64,000 nt of DNA, from the NCBI GenBank assembly GCA_963757605.1, contig CAVWSF010000005.1, forward strand, positions 1,550,001 to 1,614,000, in the 5' to 3' direction. Below are positions 28,202 through 36,736 of this stretch, one piece after another. The number at the start of each line of letters is the position of its first letter. Position 1 is the stretch's first letter. The notes under the pieces were generated by a model. It saw only the letters and a list, made by a program, of their open reading frames with translations, was not told the DNA's origin and ran no database searches. Source of the stretch: JAICJC01 sp963757605 (lineage in GTDB: Bacteria; Actinomycetota; Thermoleophilia; Gaiellales; JAICJC01). The position numbers and the translations under genes are program-made.

Positions 28202-29380
28202 GTGTTCCTGCGCGCGCTTCGCAGGCGCAATCCGGCGTTCGTCCAAGCCGCCGTCTTGCTGCACCAGGCGGGAACGATCCCGCCAGCCTGCTACCTCATC
28301 GACCTCGACGCTGTCGAGGAGAATGCCCGCCTGATCGCGGCCGAGGCGGCCCGGCTGGGGCTCGAGGTCTTCGCGATGACCAAGCAGATGGGCCGCAGCC
28401 CCGCGTTCGTCGCGGCCGTCCGCCGCGGCGGGATCGACGCGGGCGTCGCGGTCGACATGGACTGCGCCCGGGCCGTCACCACGGCCGGCATGCGGCTCGG
28501 GCACGTCGGCCACCTGGTGCAGGTCGCGCGCCGCGACGCGGCCGAGGCGGCGGCGATGGAGCCGGCCAACTGGACCGTCTTCGAGCACGCCAAGGCCGTC
28601 GAGGCGGCCGCCGCCGCCCATGCCATGGGCCGCGAGCAGGCGCTGCTGGTCCGGATCGCCGACCCCGGCGACACGTTCTACTCCGGTCACGAGGGCGGCT
28701 TCCCGACGGAGGACGTGGTGCGTGTCGCCGACGACGTGGATCGGCTCGACGGCGCGCGCTTCGCCGGGGTGACGACGTTCCCGGCGTTCCTCTACGACCG
28801 CTCGGGACGCGCCATCCGGCCGACGCCGAATCTGGCGACGATCGAGCGGGCGGCCGAACGACTGCGCGCCTCCGGCCGCACCGACCTTCGCGTGAACGCA
28901 CCGGGGACCACGTCGGCGTCGGTGCTCCGGCTCCTGGCGGACGGGGGCGCCACCCAGGTCGAGCCCGGGCACGGGCTCACGGGCACCTGCCCGCAGCACC
29001 TGTCCGAGTCGGAGCCCGAGACGCCCGCCGCGCTCTACCTGAGCGAGATCTCCCACCACCACGGAGGCCGCGCCTACTGCTACGGCGGCGGGCTCTACAT
29101 CGACCCGGTCTTCCCGGCGTACCAGGTGCGGGCGCTCGTCTCATCCGGGCCCGGCGACGGTGTCGAGGTGGCGGCCGAGATCCCGCCGGCGGGAGCGATC
29201 GACTACCACGGGATGCTCGACCAGCCGGAGGGCGAGCTGCCGGTCGGAGCGTCGGTCGTCTTCGGGTTCCGGATCCAGGCCTTCTTCGCGCGCTGCCCGG
29301 TGATCGGCATCCGCGGCGTCAGCAGCGGACGCCCGCACGCAACATCGGGGTCTGACCCCGATGTTGCGTCAGAGGGCTGA
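28202..29380 (+). CDS. YhfX-like PLP enzyme (alanine racemase / D-threonine aldolase fold type III)
   Basis: 392-residue fold-type III PLP protein of the YhfX group. The PLP lysine is in AMTKQMGRSP (about residue 60), GIDAGVAVD and VRIADPGDTFYSGHEGGF follow, and TQVEPGHGLTGTCPQHL lies late in the barrel. Relatives act on D-amino acids or threonine-like compounds; the true substrate is unproven. It starts with GTG 5 bases after the permease. The last 14 residues are encoded by a REP-like palindrome, so the C-terminus may have been altered by insertion of that repeat. Confidence 0.75.
   Translation: MFLRALRRRNPAFVQAAVLLHQAGTIPPACYLIDLDAVEENARLIAAEAARLGLEVFAMTKQMGRSPAFVAAVRRGGIDAGVAVDMDCARAVTTAGMRLGHVGHLVQVARRDAAEAAAMEPANWTVFEHAKAVEAAAAAHAMGREQALLVRIADPGDTFYSGHEGGFPTEDVVRVADDVDRLDGARFAGVTTFPAFLYDRSGRAIRPTPNLATIERAAERLRASGRTDLRVNAPGTTSASVLRLLADGGATQVEPGHGLTGTCPQHLSESEPETPAALYLSEISHHHGGRAYCYGGGLYIDPVFPAYQVRALVSSGPGDGVEVAAEIPPAGAIDYHGMLDQPEGELPVGASVVFGFRIQAFFARCPVIGIRGVSSGRPHATSGSDPDVASEG
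29338..29368. repeat. Perfect 31-base hairpin, REP-like or bidirectional terminator
   Basis: Arms CGCAACATCGGGGTC and GACCCCGATGTTGCG (15 bases each, perfect) with one central base. It lies inside the last codons of the YhfX-like gene and directly before the stop of the convergent hydrolase, so it can terminate both transcripts. The GGGGTCTGACCCC-type core resembles REP elements in other genomes; with one copy in this window that link is inference. Confidence 0.65.
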
Positions 29381-30163
29381 GATCCAGTCGCCGACGACCT
29401 GGTTCCACCGCTCCGGCTCCTCCCACATCGGGCAGTGCCCCGAGCGCTCGAAGACGACCAGCTCGCCGGGGATCCGCTCGGCCAGCCACTCGCCGCTGGC
29501 GACCGGGACGAGCTTCTCGTCGCGCCCCCAGGTGAGGAGCGTCGGCAGCCGGTAGGAGCCGATCACGTCGCGGTAGTCCTGGAGCGACTGGTCGAGGAGG
29601 ATGCAGGTTCCGGCGTTCGCGCCGATCCGCAGCGTCTCGCGCAACAGCAGGTCGAGGTCCGCGTTGGATGGCTCGTCGCAGAGCATCGCCGGGACGAACT
29701 CCGTCATCACCCCGAGATAGTCCGCCTGCGCCGCGGCCAGGAGCTCGTACAGCTCGGCGGTGGTGAACGCGCCGAGATCCCAGTCGGGCCGCTTCAGGTC
29801 GGACGGACCCTGCGATACCACGACATGCCCGGCGAGGCCGCCCGTGCCGAACTGCCGGATCAGGTCCCAGACGACGAACGAGCCCATCGACCAGCCGGCG
29901 ACGACGGCGCCGTCGAGGCCGAGCGCCCCGAGGAGGTGCTTCACGTCGCGCGCGTACTGCGCCACGGCGTGGCCGCCCTCGTGCGCGGGGGACTCGCCGT
30001 GTCCGCGCAGGTCGACGTTGACCACGCGGAAGCGCTCGGCCAGCGGCGCGACGTTCCGCTCGAAGAACCGGCGCGACATGGACACGCCGTGGATGAGGAC
30101 GACCGGGCGGCCCGACCCGGTGTCGTCGTACGCCATCCGGGCCCCGTCGGGGAGCTCGTGCAT
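29369..30163 (-). CDS. Alpha/beta hydrolase
   Basis: 264-residue alpha/beta-hydrolase fold enzyme (267 if the GTG at 30172 is used). The oxyanion strand reads VVLIHGVSMSRRF, the nucleophile elbow is GWSMGS with Ser as nucleophile, the acid Asp lies in LTWGRDEKLVP and the His in FERSGHCPMWEEP. It belongs to the broad peroxidase/dehalogenase-like esterase group. It is convergent with the YhfX-like gene across a strong hairpin and divergent from the cupin. The substrate is unknown. Confidence 0.85.
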   Translation of the reverse strand: MHELPDGARMAYDDTGSGRPVVLIHGVSMSRRFFERNVAPLAERFRVVNVDLRGHGESPAHEGGHAVAQYARDVKHLLGALGLDGAVVAGWSMGSFVVWDLIRQFGTGGLAGHVVVSQGPSDLKRPDWDLGAFTTAELYELLAAAQADYLGVMTEFVPAMLCDEPSNADLDLLLRETLRIGANAGTCILLDQSLQDYRDVIGSYRLPTLLTWGRDEKLVPVASGEWLAERIPGELVVFERSGHCPMWEEPERWNQVVGDWISAL

Positions 30164-30208
30164 GCTCGACACCGGGCGATCTTAGGCCACCCGTGCGACA
30201 ATCCGGCG

Positions 30209-30595
30209 ATGAGCATCCTCGAGGGGCCCCTCAAGGGGGCCGCGCGCACCGAGGTCGGCGGCCTCACCGTCGACGACGTGGCGGTCGGCGACGGCGGGCA
30301 CCTGAAGCGCCTCATCTACCCGCCGGGATGGCGCTGGTCGACGCACATGCGACCGGTCACGGGCGGCGAGCGCTGCATGCACGCCCACGTCGGCATGCTC
30401 GTGCAGGGCCGGATCGCGATCGAGTACGCGGACGGCTGCCGGGAGGAGCTCGACGCGCCGGCGGCGGTCGTCATCGCCCCCGGGCACGACGGCTGGGTCG
30501 TGGGCGACGAGCCCGCCGTCCTCGTGCAGTACGACTGCGGCCCGGACACGATCGAGCGTCTGCGACTCCCCGCTTCACACGCCCACGACGTCTGA
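30209..30595 (+). CDS. Cupin domain protein
   Basis: 128-residue single-domain cupin. The motif-1 histidine pair is recognisable in GERCMHAHVGMLVQGR and motif 2 in PGHDGWVVGDEP, giving metal ligands typical of the fold. No further domain is seen. It may bind a small ligand or act as a dioxygenase or isomerase; neither can be decided. It is divergent from the hydrolase with a 45-base gap. Confidence 0.75.
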   Translation: MSILEGPLKGAARTEVGGLTVDDVAVGDGGHLKRLIYPPGWRWSTHMRPVTGGERCMHAHVGMLVQGRIAIEYADGCREELDAPAAVVIAPGHDGWVVGDEPAVLVQYDCGPDTIERLRLPASHAHDV

Positions 30596-30724
30596 AGATC
30601 CGTAGTGACCACGGAGGCGGATACCCCGAACGGGGGACGTTGGGCGCAACCGTTCGCGACCGATAGGAACCACGAGCGGCCCCCCCAAACCGCCTACTCG
30701 TCGTTCCACCTCAGGAGAAGCATC

Positions 30725-31354
30725 ATGACCCGTCGTCTCGGCTGGGCGTCCGCCCAGCGCCGCAAGCTGCTCGTCTCGCTTGCGATCGTCGCGGCCGCGG
30801 CCAGCATCGCCGGCCTCGGCACATTCGCGACCTTCACCAGCTCCACGAGCGCCAGCCAGAGCGTCTCGTCGGGCACCGTCACCATCGCGCTCGGCGCCAC
30901 CGGCGCCTCGACCAACCGGCTCACCGTCGGCGCGTCGAACATCGCGCCCGGCGACACCATCCAGCGTAGCGTCGACCTCTTGAACTCCGGCTCGATCGAC
31001 CTGTCCGGCATCACGCTGAGCACCAACGCGACCGCGAGCTCGCTGCTCGACACGGACGCGACGAACGGCCTGCAGATGGTCATCGACCGCTGCTCGAACG
31101 CGTGGACGGAGGGCGGCACCGCGCCGGCCTACACCTACACGTGCTCCGGCGCGACGTCGTCGGTCCTCGCCAGCCGCGCGGTCGTCGGCTCGAATCTGAC
31201 GCTGAGCAACCTCTCGGCGCTCACGAACGGCGTGACCGACCACATGCGGGTGACGCTGACGTTCCCCTCGGCGGCGCCGAACTCGTTCCAGAACCAGTCG
31301 TCGACGATCCAGTACACGTTCACCGGCACGCAGCGCGCCGGGACGAACAAGTAG
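30725..31354 (+). CDS. TasA/CalY-like exported surface protein
   Basis: 209-residue protein with a basic start, one hydrophobic helix (about 13-36) and a SipW-style processing region GTFATFTSSTSASQ. The mature chain resembles the camelysin/TasA fold: VTIALGATGAS, IAPGDTIQRSVDLLNSG, and a Cys pair (DRCS, TCSG). TasA proteins form extracellular fibres in biofilms. The ATG at 30725 has AGGAGA upstream. A dedicated signal peptidase follows 50 bases later and a second exported protein after that. The copy at 7845 is a paralog. Confidence 0.72.
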   Translation: MTRRLGWASAQRRKLLVSLAIVAAAASIAGLGTFATFTSSTSASQSVSSGTVTIALGATGASTNRLTVGASNIAPGDTIQRSVDLLNSGSIDLSGITLSTNATASSLLDTDATNGLQMVIDRCSNAWTEGGTAPAYTYTCSGATSSVLASRAVVGSNLTLSNLSALTNGVTDHMRVTLTFPSAAPNSFQNQSSTIQYTFTGTQRAGTNK

Positions 31355-31404
31355 GCAGGTAGCACCTAACCGAGGCGTGGCGGCCACGGCCGCCACGCCT
31401 CCCG

Positions 31405-32052
31405 GTGAGCCCACGCGCCGTGCACACCGACACCCCCCGCACCCAGCCCGGAACGCCCTCCGCCGTCGTCATCGACGTCCCGGCGAGCGCGCCCGACGAG
31501 ACCCCCGCCGAGCCCGCCGCCTCGGAGCGAAGCATCGCCCGCGCGGCCGCCGGGATCGCGACCTGGGCCGTCCTCGCCCTCGCCGTCGCCGTCCTCGCGA
31601 CCGTGGCGCTCGGCCCGCGCCTCGGCCTCTTCCAGGTCGAGACCGTCCTCTCGGGCAGCATGGAGCCGCGCTTCGAGCCCGGCGACCTGCTGGTCGTCGT
31701 CCCCGAGCCGCTCTCCGACGTGCGCGCCGGCCAGGTCCTGAGCTTTCACGCGCCGACGCCGGATCACCGCGTCGAGACGCACCGGGTGGTCCGGGTGATC
31801 AACCCCGGCCCGCACCCCGTCATCATCACGAAGGGCGACGCGAACTCCGCCCCCGATCCGTGGCGCGCGCGCCTGCACGGCACGACCGCCTGGCGCATGG
31901 TGGCCGTCGTCCCCGCGGCCGGATCGCTCATCCGCACCCTGCGCGAGCCCTGGGTCCACGTCGTGGCGGTCCTGCTCGTTCCGCTTCTGCTCGCCGCGGC
32001 CGCGCTGCGGTCGATCTGGCGGCCGGAGCCGACCGAGGACGCGCCGGCATGA
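31405..32052 (+). CDS. sipW: Signal peptidase I, SipW-like (ER/archaeal type)
   Basis: 215-residue membrane signal peptidase. A Pro/Ala-rich N-terminus is followed by a TM helix (about 48-70), the nucleophile Ser85 in VLSGSMEP and His126 in ETHRVVRV, where bacterial-type enzymes have Lys; this Ser-His arrangement marks the SipW class. DANSAPDPW follows and a second TM helix is near the C-terminus. SipW enzymes process TasA-like proteins. Its gene lies between two putative substrates and overlaps the start of the second (ATGA). The symbol is by class, not by orthology test. Confidence 0.82.
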   Translation: MSPRAVHTDTPRTQPGTPSAVVIDVPASAPDETPAEPAASERSIARAAAGIATWAVLALAVAVLATVALGPRLGLFQVETVLSGSMEPRFEPGDLLVVVPEPLSDVRAGQVLSFHAPTPDHRVETHRVVRVINPGPHPVIITKGDANSAPDPWRARLHGTTAWRMVAVVPAAGSLIRTLREPWVHVVAVLLVPLLLAAAALRSIWRPEPTEDAPA

Positions 32053-32927
32053 CGCGACGCTCGCAGGTCGTCGCCACGGCGGCCTGCGCCGTGTTCCTCG
32101 CCGGCTCCGCCACGGCAATCGCCGCGTTCTCGAAGACGGCGGCGGCGGCGCAGACCATCTCTAGCCGGAATCTGGGGGCGCCGAGCGGCCTGACCGGCGC
32201 CGCATCCGGGCACAACGTCAACCTCTCGTGGACCGCCGGGACGAACGGGAGCGGCTACGCCGTCGCCGCCGTGGCCAACGGCACGTCGTCGAACTGCTCC
32301 GCCGTCACGTTCTCGGCGCTGACCACCACCGCCGGCACGAGCGTCACCGACACGGGCCGGTTCTCGCCGCAGGGCACGTTCGAGTGCTATCGCGTCACCA
32401 CCACGTACGGCACCTGGTCGAGCCAGACCGGGAACCCCACGGTCGCGGTCCGCCTCGGCGTCGTGGCGGTGTCGGCAGACATCCAGGACGGCAACAGCGC
32501 CGGGCGCCTCGACCAGGGCGACACGATCACGATCACGTTCAACCAGCCGATCGCGCCCGCGAGCGGCCCGGCCGCCTCAAACTCGGTCTGCACGAAGAAG
32601 AACGGCGCGGTGATGGTGGGCGTCACCGGCACCGGAACCTCGTGCCCAGCCACCTTGGCGACGACGGTCGGAACGCTCACCGGCTTGTCGATCAACCGCG
32701 CGGCGCGCTACGACGCCTCCTTCGCATGGTCGGCCGGCAACACGGTGCTGACCGTGACCATCGACGGCCGATCCGCCGGAGCGCAGGATCCGAACGTCTC
32801 GGGCACCGGCGTGTACACGCCGACCACGACCGCCACCGGGCTGGTGTCCCAGACGGGCGCGTTCCACGCGTGCAGCTCGAACACCGGCGGGGGCAACTGC
32901 ACCCCGTCGGCCACGGGCGCCTTCTAG
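32049..32927 (+). CDS. Exported protein, probable SipW-dependent substrate
   Basis: 292-residue exported protein. The N-terminus MTRRSQVVATAACAVFLAG with TAIAAFSKTAAAAQ resembles SipW-type signal regions. After it comes a fibronectin III-like stretch (SGLTGAASGHNVNLSWTAG) and an Ig-like beta region with threonine-rich linkers (TPTTTATG). Six cysteines are spread through the mature part. Its ATG overlaps the peptidase stop. It is likely a minor surface or fibre-associated protein of the same module; no enzyme motif is seen. Confidence 0.65.
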   Translation: MTRRSQVVATAACAVFLAGSATAIAAFSKTAAAAQTISSRNLGAPSGLTGAASGHNVNLSWTAGTNGSGYAVAAVANGTSSNCSAVTFSALTTTAGTSVTDTGRFSPQGTFECYRVTTTYGTWSSQTGNPTVAVRLGVVAVSADIQDGNSAGRLDQGDTITITFNQPIAPASGPAASNSVCTKKNGAVMVGVTGTGTSCPATLATTVGTLTGLSINRAARYDASFAWSAGNTVLTVTIDGRSAGAQDPNVSGTGVYTPTTTATGLVSQTGAFHACSSNTGGGNCTPSATGAF

Positions 32928-32934
32928 CGTCGCG

Positions 32935-34086
32935 CTACCGGACGAGCGCAACGCTGTAGTCGCGGCCGCCGGCGACCTCCTCGCCGGTTGTGACGCCGGC
33001 GACCCGGACCGGCGCCCGCCGGTTCGTGTGGGTGCCGTCGCCGAGCTGGCCGAAGTCGTTGTCGCCCCACGCCCATACGCCGCCGCCCGAGCCGACGGCC
33101 AGCGTGTGCAGGCGGCCGGTGCCGATGGCGACGATGCTGGCGATCGAGCCGAGCCGCACCGGGCTGCGCCGCTCGACGCCCGTGCCGTCGCCGACCTGGC
33201 CGAAGGAGTTCTGGCCCCAGGCCCAGACATGGCCCGCCGCGCTCAGAGCGACGCTGTGGTCGGCGCCGGCCGAGACGTCGACGACCGTGAGGGTCGTCGG
33301 GAGCGCCACGCGCACGGGCGTCGACCGGTTTCTGGTCGTCCCGTCCCCGAGCTGGCCGTAGCGGTTCCAGCCCCAGGCCCAGACGCTGCCGTTCCGCTTC
33401 ACCGCCAGCGAGTGGTCGCGGCCGCCGGCGATCGCGACGATGTTCGTGAGGCCGTTCACGCGCACCGGAACGTTGCTCTGCCCGTCGGAGCCGTTCCCGA
33501 GGTTCCCGAACTCGTCGTCGCCCCAGGCCCAGACGGTGCCGTCGGACTTGAGCGCCAGCGCGTGGTCGCGGGCGCCGGCGATCTGGATCACGCCGGTCAG
33601 GTTCTTGACGCGCACGGGCACGTGCCGGTTGGCCGTCGTGCCGTCGCCGAGCTGGCCGAAGTGGTTCCAGCCCCAGCTCCACACCGTGCCGTTCGTCTTG
33701 AGCGCCATGCTGTGGTAGTGGCCGGTCGAGATCTGCTTCACGTCGGTGAGGCCGGACACCTGCACCGGGACGGTGCGGTTCGTGGTCGTGCCGTCGCCGA
33801 CCTGACCGTAGTTGTTGTGCCCCCAGGCCCAGACGGTGCCGTTCGTGCGCAGTGCGATGACGTGCTGGCGTCCTCCGCGGAGCTGCTTCACATTCGTGAG
33901 GTTGCGGACGGCCTGCGCGGTCGAGTGGTCCGTGAAGGTGCCGTTCCCGAGCTGCCCGACGGTGTTGTCGCCCCAGGCGACGACCGTTCCTGCGGGCGCC
34001 GCCTGCGCGGCCGGCCCCGACAGCACCCCGAGCACCAGAACCGCTCCGCCCAGCCCGAGCACCCGTCGCATCCGGCCGTACCGCAT
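32935..34086 (-). CDS. Secreted seven-repeat RCC1 beta-propeller protein
   Basis: 383-residue exported protein: signal peptide MRYGRMRRVLGLGGAVLVLG with AQAA cleavage, then seven RCC1 repeats of 48-52 residues, each beginning VWAWG-x-N/D and containing GQLGDGT and H-S-x-AL. Seven blades make a full propeller. Its role is unknown; in bacteria such proteins are usually surface binding modules. The ATG at 34086 has GGGGAAGGGGG upstream. It converges on the SipW module with a 7-base gap, where a small 5-base hairpin TAGCG/CGCTA lies. Confidence 0.82.
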   Translation of the reverse strand: MRYGRMRRVLGLGGAVLVLGVLSGPAAQAAPAGTVVAWGDNTVGQLGNGTFTDHSTAQAVRNLTNVKQLRGGRQHVIALRTNGTVWAWGHNNYGQVGDGTTTNRTVPVQVSGLTDVKQISTGHYHSMALKTNGTVWSWGWNHFGQLGDGTTANRHVPVRVKNLTGVIQIAGARDHALALKSDGTVWAWGDDEFGNLGNGSDGQSNVPVRVNGLTNIVAIAGGRDHSLAVKRNGSVWAWGWNRYGQLGDGTTRNRSTPVRVALPTTLTVVDVSAGADHSVALSAAGHVWAWGQNSFGQVGDGTGVERRSPVRLGSIASIVAIGTGRLHTLAVGSGGGVWAWGDNDFGQLGDGTHTNRRAPVRVAGVTTGEEVAGGRDYSVALVR

Positions 34087-34176
34087 ACACCGCCCCCTTC
34101 CCCGCCTCCAAGCGGAATCGAACCCAGACCACGTCCAGGATACGACGGCGAGGCGGAAACGCAACGCTGCCGGCGG

Positions 34177-35169
34177 CTACGCGGGGACGACCCGCGTGGC
34201 CGTCGCCTTCCAGACGGCCACGACGTCCAGCCCGGGGCGGATGGCAAGCCGCTCGACCGACTCGGGGGTCACCTCGGCCACGAATGAGCCGAGCGTCACC
34301 CGGGCCCGGTTCCCGACCATGACGACACGGTCGACCCGGGCGGGGATCCGGTTCAGCGCCGAGTCGCCGTCGCCGCGCGCGCCCCCCACGGCGAGGGTGA
34401 TCTCCCAGGGCGCGACCAGCACGGCCACGCGGCCCTCGGCGGGATCGGTCGTGCGCACCGTCTGGCCGCCGTCCAGGCGCACGCTCGTCCCCGCCGCCGT
34501 GCCGAGCAGGTAGTTGATCCCCGCGAACTCGGCCACGAACGCCGATGCCGGCGCCTCGACCACCTCCGCGGCGCTGCCGTGCTGGACGATCGCGCCGCGG
34601 TCCATGACCGCCACCTCGTCGGCGAACATCACCGCCTCCTCGTAGGCGTGCGTGACGACGATCGTGGGGACGCCGGCGTCGGCGATCACCCGCGCGAGCT
34701 CCGCGGCGACCGCCGAGCGGGTGGACGGGTCGAGCGCGGCCAGCGGCTCGTCGAGGAGAAGGGCGCGGGGGTCGATCGCAAGCGCCCGGGCGAGCGCGAC
34801 CCGCTGGCGCTCGCCGCCCGAGAGCCGGTCGGGGCGCGCGGTCGCGAGATGGCCGATGTGCAGCCGCTCGAGCAGGTCCTCGACGTCGCGGCGGGCCTCA
34901 AAGGCCACGTTCGCGTGGACCGACATGTGCGGGAAGAGCGCGTAGTCCTGGAACACGAACCCGACCCCGCGTCGCTCCGGCTGCACCCACACGCCGTCGC
35001 CCACCCACCGCTCTCCGTCGCACTCGACGGTCCCCGTCGCAGGCCGGTCGAGGCCGGCGACGAGGCGAAGGAGCGACGTCTTGCCGGCCCCCGAGGGGCC
35101 GATCACCGCGAGCGTCCGCTCGACCTCGATCTCGACGACGAGCGTGAAGTCCCGAAGCGGACGGGTCAG
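34177..35169 (-). CDS. modC: Molybdate ABC transporter ATP-binding protein
   Basis: 330-residue ABC ATPase with C-terminal TOBE/molybdate-binding domain. Walker A is GPSGAGKTS, Q-loop region FVFQDYALFPH, signature LSGGERQRVALARAL, Walker B LLLDEPLAALD, and the switch His in VVTHAYEE. The TOBE part runs from about residue 250. No ATG, GTG or TTG stands before the Walker A in this frame except far upstream; a CTG at 35169 overlaps the modB stop as CTGA and gives the expected N-terminus LTRPLRDFTLVV. I therefore propose a coupled CTG start. Energises molybdate or tungstate import with ModB. Confidence 0.85.
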   Translation of the reverse strand: MTRPLRDFTLVVEIEVERTLAVIGPSGAGKTSLLRLVAGLDRPATGTVECDGERWVGDGVWVQPERRGVGFVFQDYALFPHMSVHANVAFEARRDVEDLLERLHIGHLATARPDRLSGGERQRVALARALAIDPRALLLDEPLAALDPSTRSAVAAELARVIADAGVPTIVVTHAYEEAVMFADEVAVMDRGAIVQHGSAAEVVEAPASAFVAEFAGINYLLGTAAGTSVRLDGGQTVRTTDPAEGRVAVLVAPWEITLAVGGARGDGDSALNRIPARVDRVVMVGNRARVTLGSFVAEVTPESVERLAIRPGLDVVAVWKATATRVVPA

Positions 35170-36014
35170 CTGGGCGCGAAGCGCGGCAGCCTCCCGCGTG
35201 CGATCAGCTTGGCGGCGAGGAGCACGGCGGCGCTGATGGCGATCAGCACCGCGCCGAGGCCGTAGACGTCGGCGAAGTCCCCGCGCTCGAAGCCGAGGTA
35301 GATCGCGATCGGCGCGGTCTGGGTGACCCCCTGGAGGCTGCCGGCGAACATGATGGTGGCGCCGAACTCGCCGAGCGCTCGCGCCCATCCGAGCGCCGCG
35401 CCCGCACCGAGCCCGGCGGAGGCGAGCGGCACCGCGACGCGAAGGAACACCTTCGCCGGCCCCGCCCCGAGCGTCTGCGCCGCGGCGAGCAGGTCGCGGT
35501 CGACCGCCGAGAAGGCCGCCTCGGCCTGACGCAGATAGAACGGCCCGGCCACGAAGGTCATCGCCATCACCACCGCCGCCGGGGTGAACGGGAGCTGGAG
35601 GCCCAGCGCGTCGAGCTCCGACCCCAGCATGCCGGTGCGGCCGAAGGCGGCGAAGAGCCCGAGCCCGGCGACGGCGGGCGGCAGCACGAGCGGCAGCTCG
35701 AACATCGTCGAGAGCACCGCCTTGCCGCGGAACTCGTGAGTCGCCAACCAGTAGGCGACCGGTGTCCCCACCACCACCATCGCCAGGAGCGACACCGCGG
35801 AGAGCTCGAGCGAGATCCGCAGGGCGTCCTGCGCCAGGGGCGAGCTGAAGCCGGAGCCCAGGTCGCCCTGGCGCACGATGCCGATCATCGGCAGCAGGAA
35901 GAACGCGGTCGCCACGACGACCGCGACTGCTGTCGCTACGTGGAAGGCGGAGGCTCGAAGGCGAGATCCTGAAGCACCTTCTGGCCGTCCGGTCCCGTTA
36001 CCAGGTCGATCCAC
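35166..36014 (-). CDS. modB: Molybdate ABC transporter permease
   Basis: 282-residue inner-membrane permease, six TM helices. The EAA loop reads AAQTLGAGPAKVFLRVAVPLA, the coupling helix for ModC, and EFGATIMFAG follows, as in ModB/CysW proteins. The start is uncertain: GTG at 36014 overlaps modA by 79 bases, while a GTG at 35915 would begin inside the first TM helix. I used the former. Its stop overlaps modC. Confidence 0.87.
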   Translation of the reverse strand: MDRPGNGTGRPEGASGSRLRASAFHVATAVAVVVATAFFLLPMIGIVRQGDLGSGFSSPLAQDALRISLELSAVSLLAMVVVGTPVAYWLATHEFRGKAVLSTMFELPLVLPPAVAGLGLFAAFGRTGMLGSELDALGLQLPFTPAAVVMAMTFVAGPFYLRQAEAAFSAVDRDLLAAAQTLGAGPAKVFLRVAVPLASAGLGAGAALGWARALGEFGATIMFAGSLQGVTQTAPIAIYLGFERGDFADVYGLGAVLIAISAAVLLAAKLIARGRLPRFAPS

Positions 36015-36736
36015 TGTTGGGCTGCCTCGGTCTCGTTGCTGGCCGACACGATGCCGATCGGGTACGTGGCGGTGGCCTCGGCCGCCGCCGGAAGTTGGAT
36101 CTGCTTCACCTTGTCACCCGCGGAGAGCGCGTCCGTGACGTACACGAAGCCGGCATCGGCCTCGCCGAGCTCGACCTTCGACAGCACGGCCTTCACGTCC
36201 TGCTCCTTGCTCACGATGTTGAGATCGGAGTCGGAGATCCCGAGGTTCTCGAGGACGGTCTCGGTGTAGGAGCCGACCGGTACGGCCGGGTCGCCGACCA
36301 CGAGCTTGGCGCCCTTCTTCAGATCGTCGGGGGTCGTGATGTTGGCGGGGTTGTCGGGCGGCACGATCAGGATCAGCGAGTTGGTGGCGAAGTTGGTGGT
36401 GTCGCCGATCAGGTTCTTGGCCTGGAGCGCCTCCGGGTACTTCGGGCTCGCGGCCGCGTAGACGTCGGCGGGCACGCCCTGCTCGATCTGGGCGGCGAGC
36501 TGATCCGAGCCGGCGAAGTTCAGCTTGACCGTCCAGCCCGGATGGTCCGACTGGTACGTCTGGGCGAGCTGCGTGAACGCCTCCGTCAGCGACGCCGCTG
36601 CGAACACGTTGAGCGTGCCGCCCTTCGGGGTCGACGACCCCGAGCCACCGCCCGACGAGTCGCCGCCGCCGCATCCCGCCGCCGCCAGAACAGCTGCGAG
36701 GAGCACTCCCAGCATGGTCCTTCTGCGGATCGTCAC
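35936..36736 (-). CDS. modA: Molybdate-binding lipoprotein
   Basis: 266-residue substrate-binding protein. A signal peptide ends with a lipobox-like LAAAGC (Cys about 22), followed by a Gly/Ser linker. The mature protein shows NVFAAASLTEAFTQLA, the usual ModA opening with oxyanion-contact Ser, DVYAAASPKY, and DAGFVYVTDAL with the late conserved Tyr. GTG at 36736 overlaps the regulator stop (GTGA). Captures molybdate (or tungstate) for ModB/ModC. Confidence 0.9.
   Translation of the reverse strand: MTIRRRTMLGVLLAAVLAAAGCGGGDSSGGGSGSSTPKGGTLNVFAAASLTEAFTQLAQTYQSDHPGWTVKLNFAGSDQLAAQIEQGVPADVYAAASPKYPEALQAKNLIGDTTNFATNSLILIVPPDNPANITTPDDLKKGAKLVVGDPAVPVGSYTETVLENLGISDSDLNIVSKEQDVKAVLSKVELGEADAGFVYVTDALSAGDKVKQIQLPAAAEATATYPIGIVSASNETEAAQQWIDLVTGPDGQKVLQDLAFEPPPST

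Noticed and set aside
33000..34000. About 150-base periodic similarity, possible DNA repeat array
   Set aside because: Explained by seven diverged RCC1 protein repeats.
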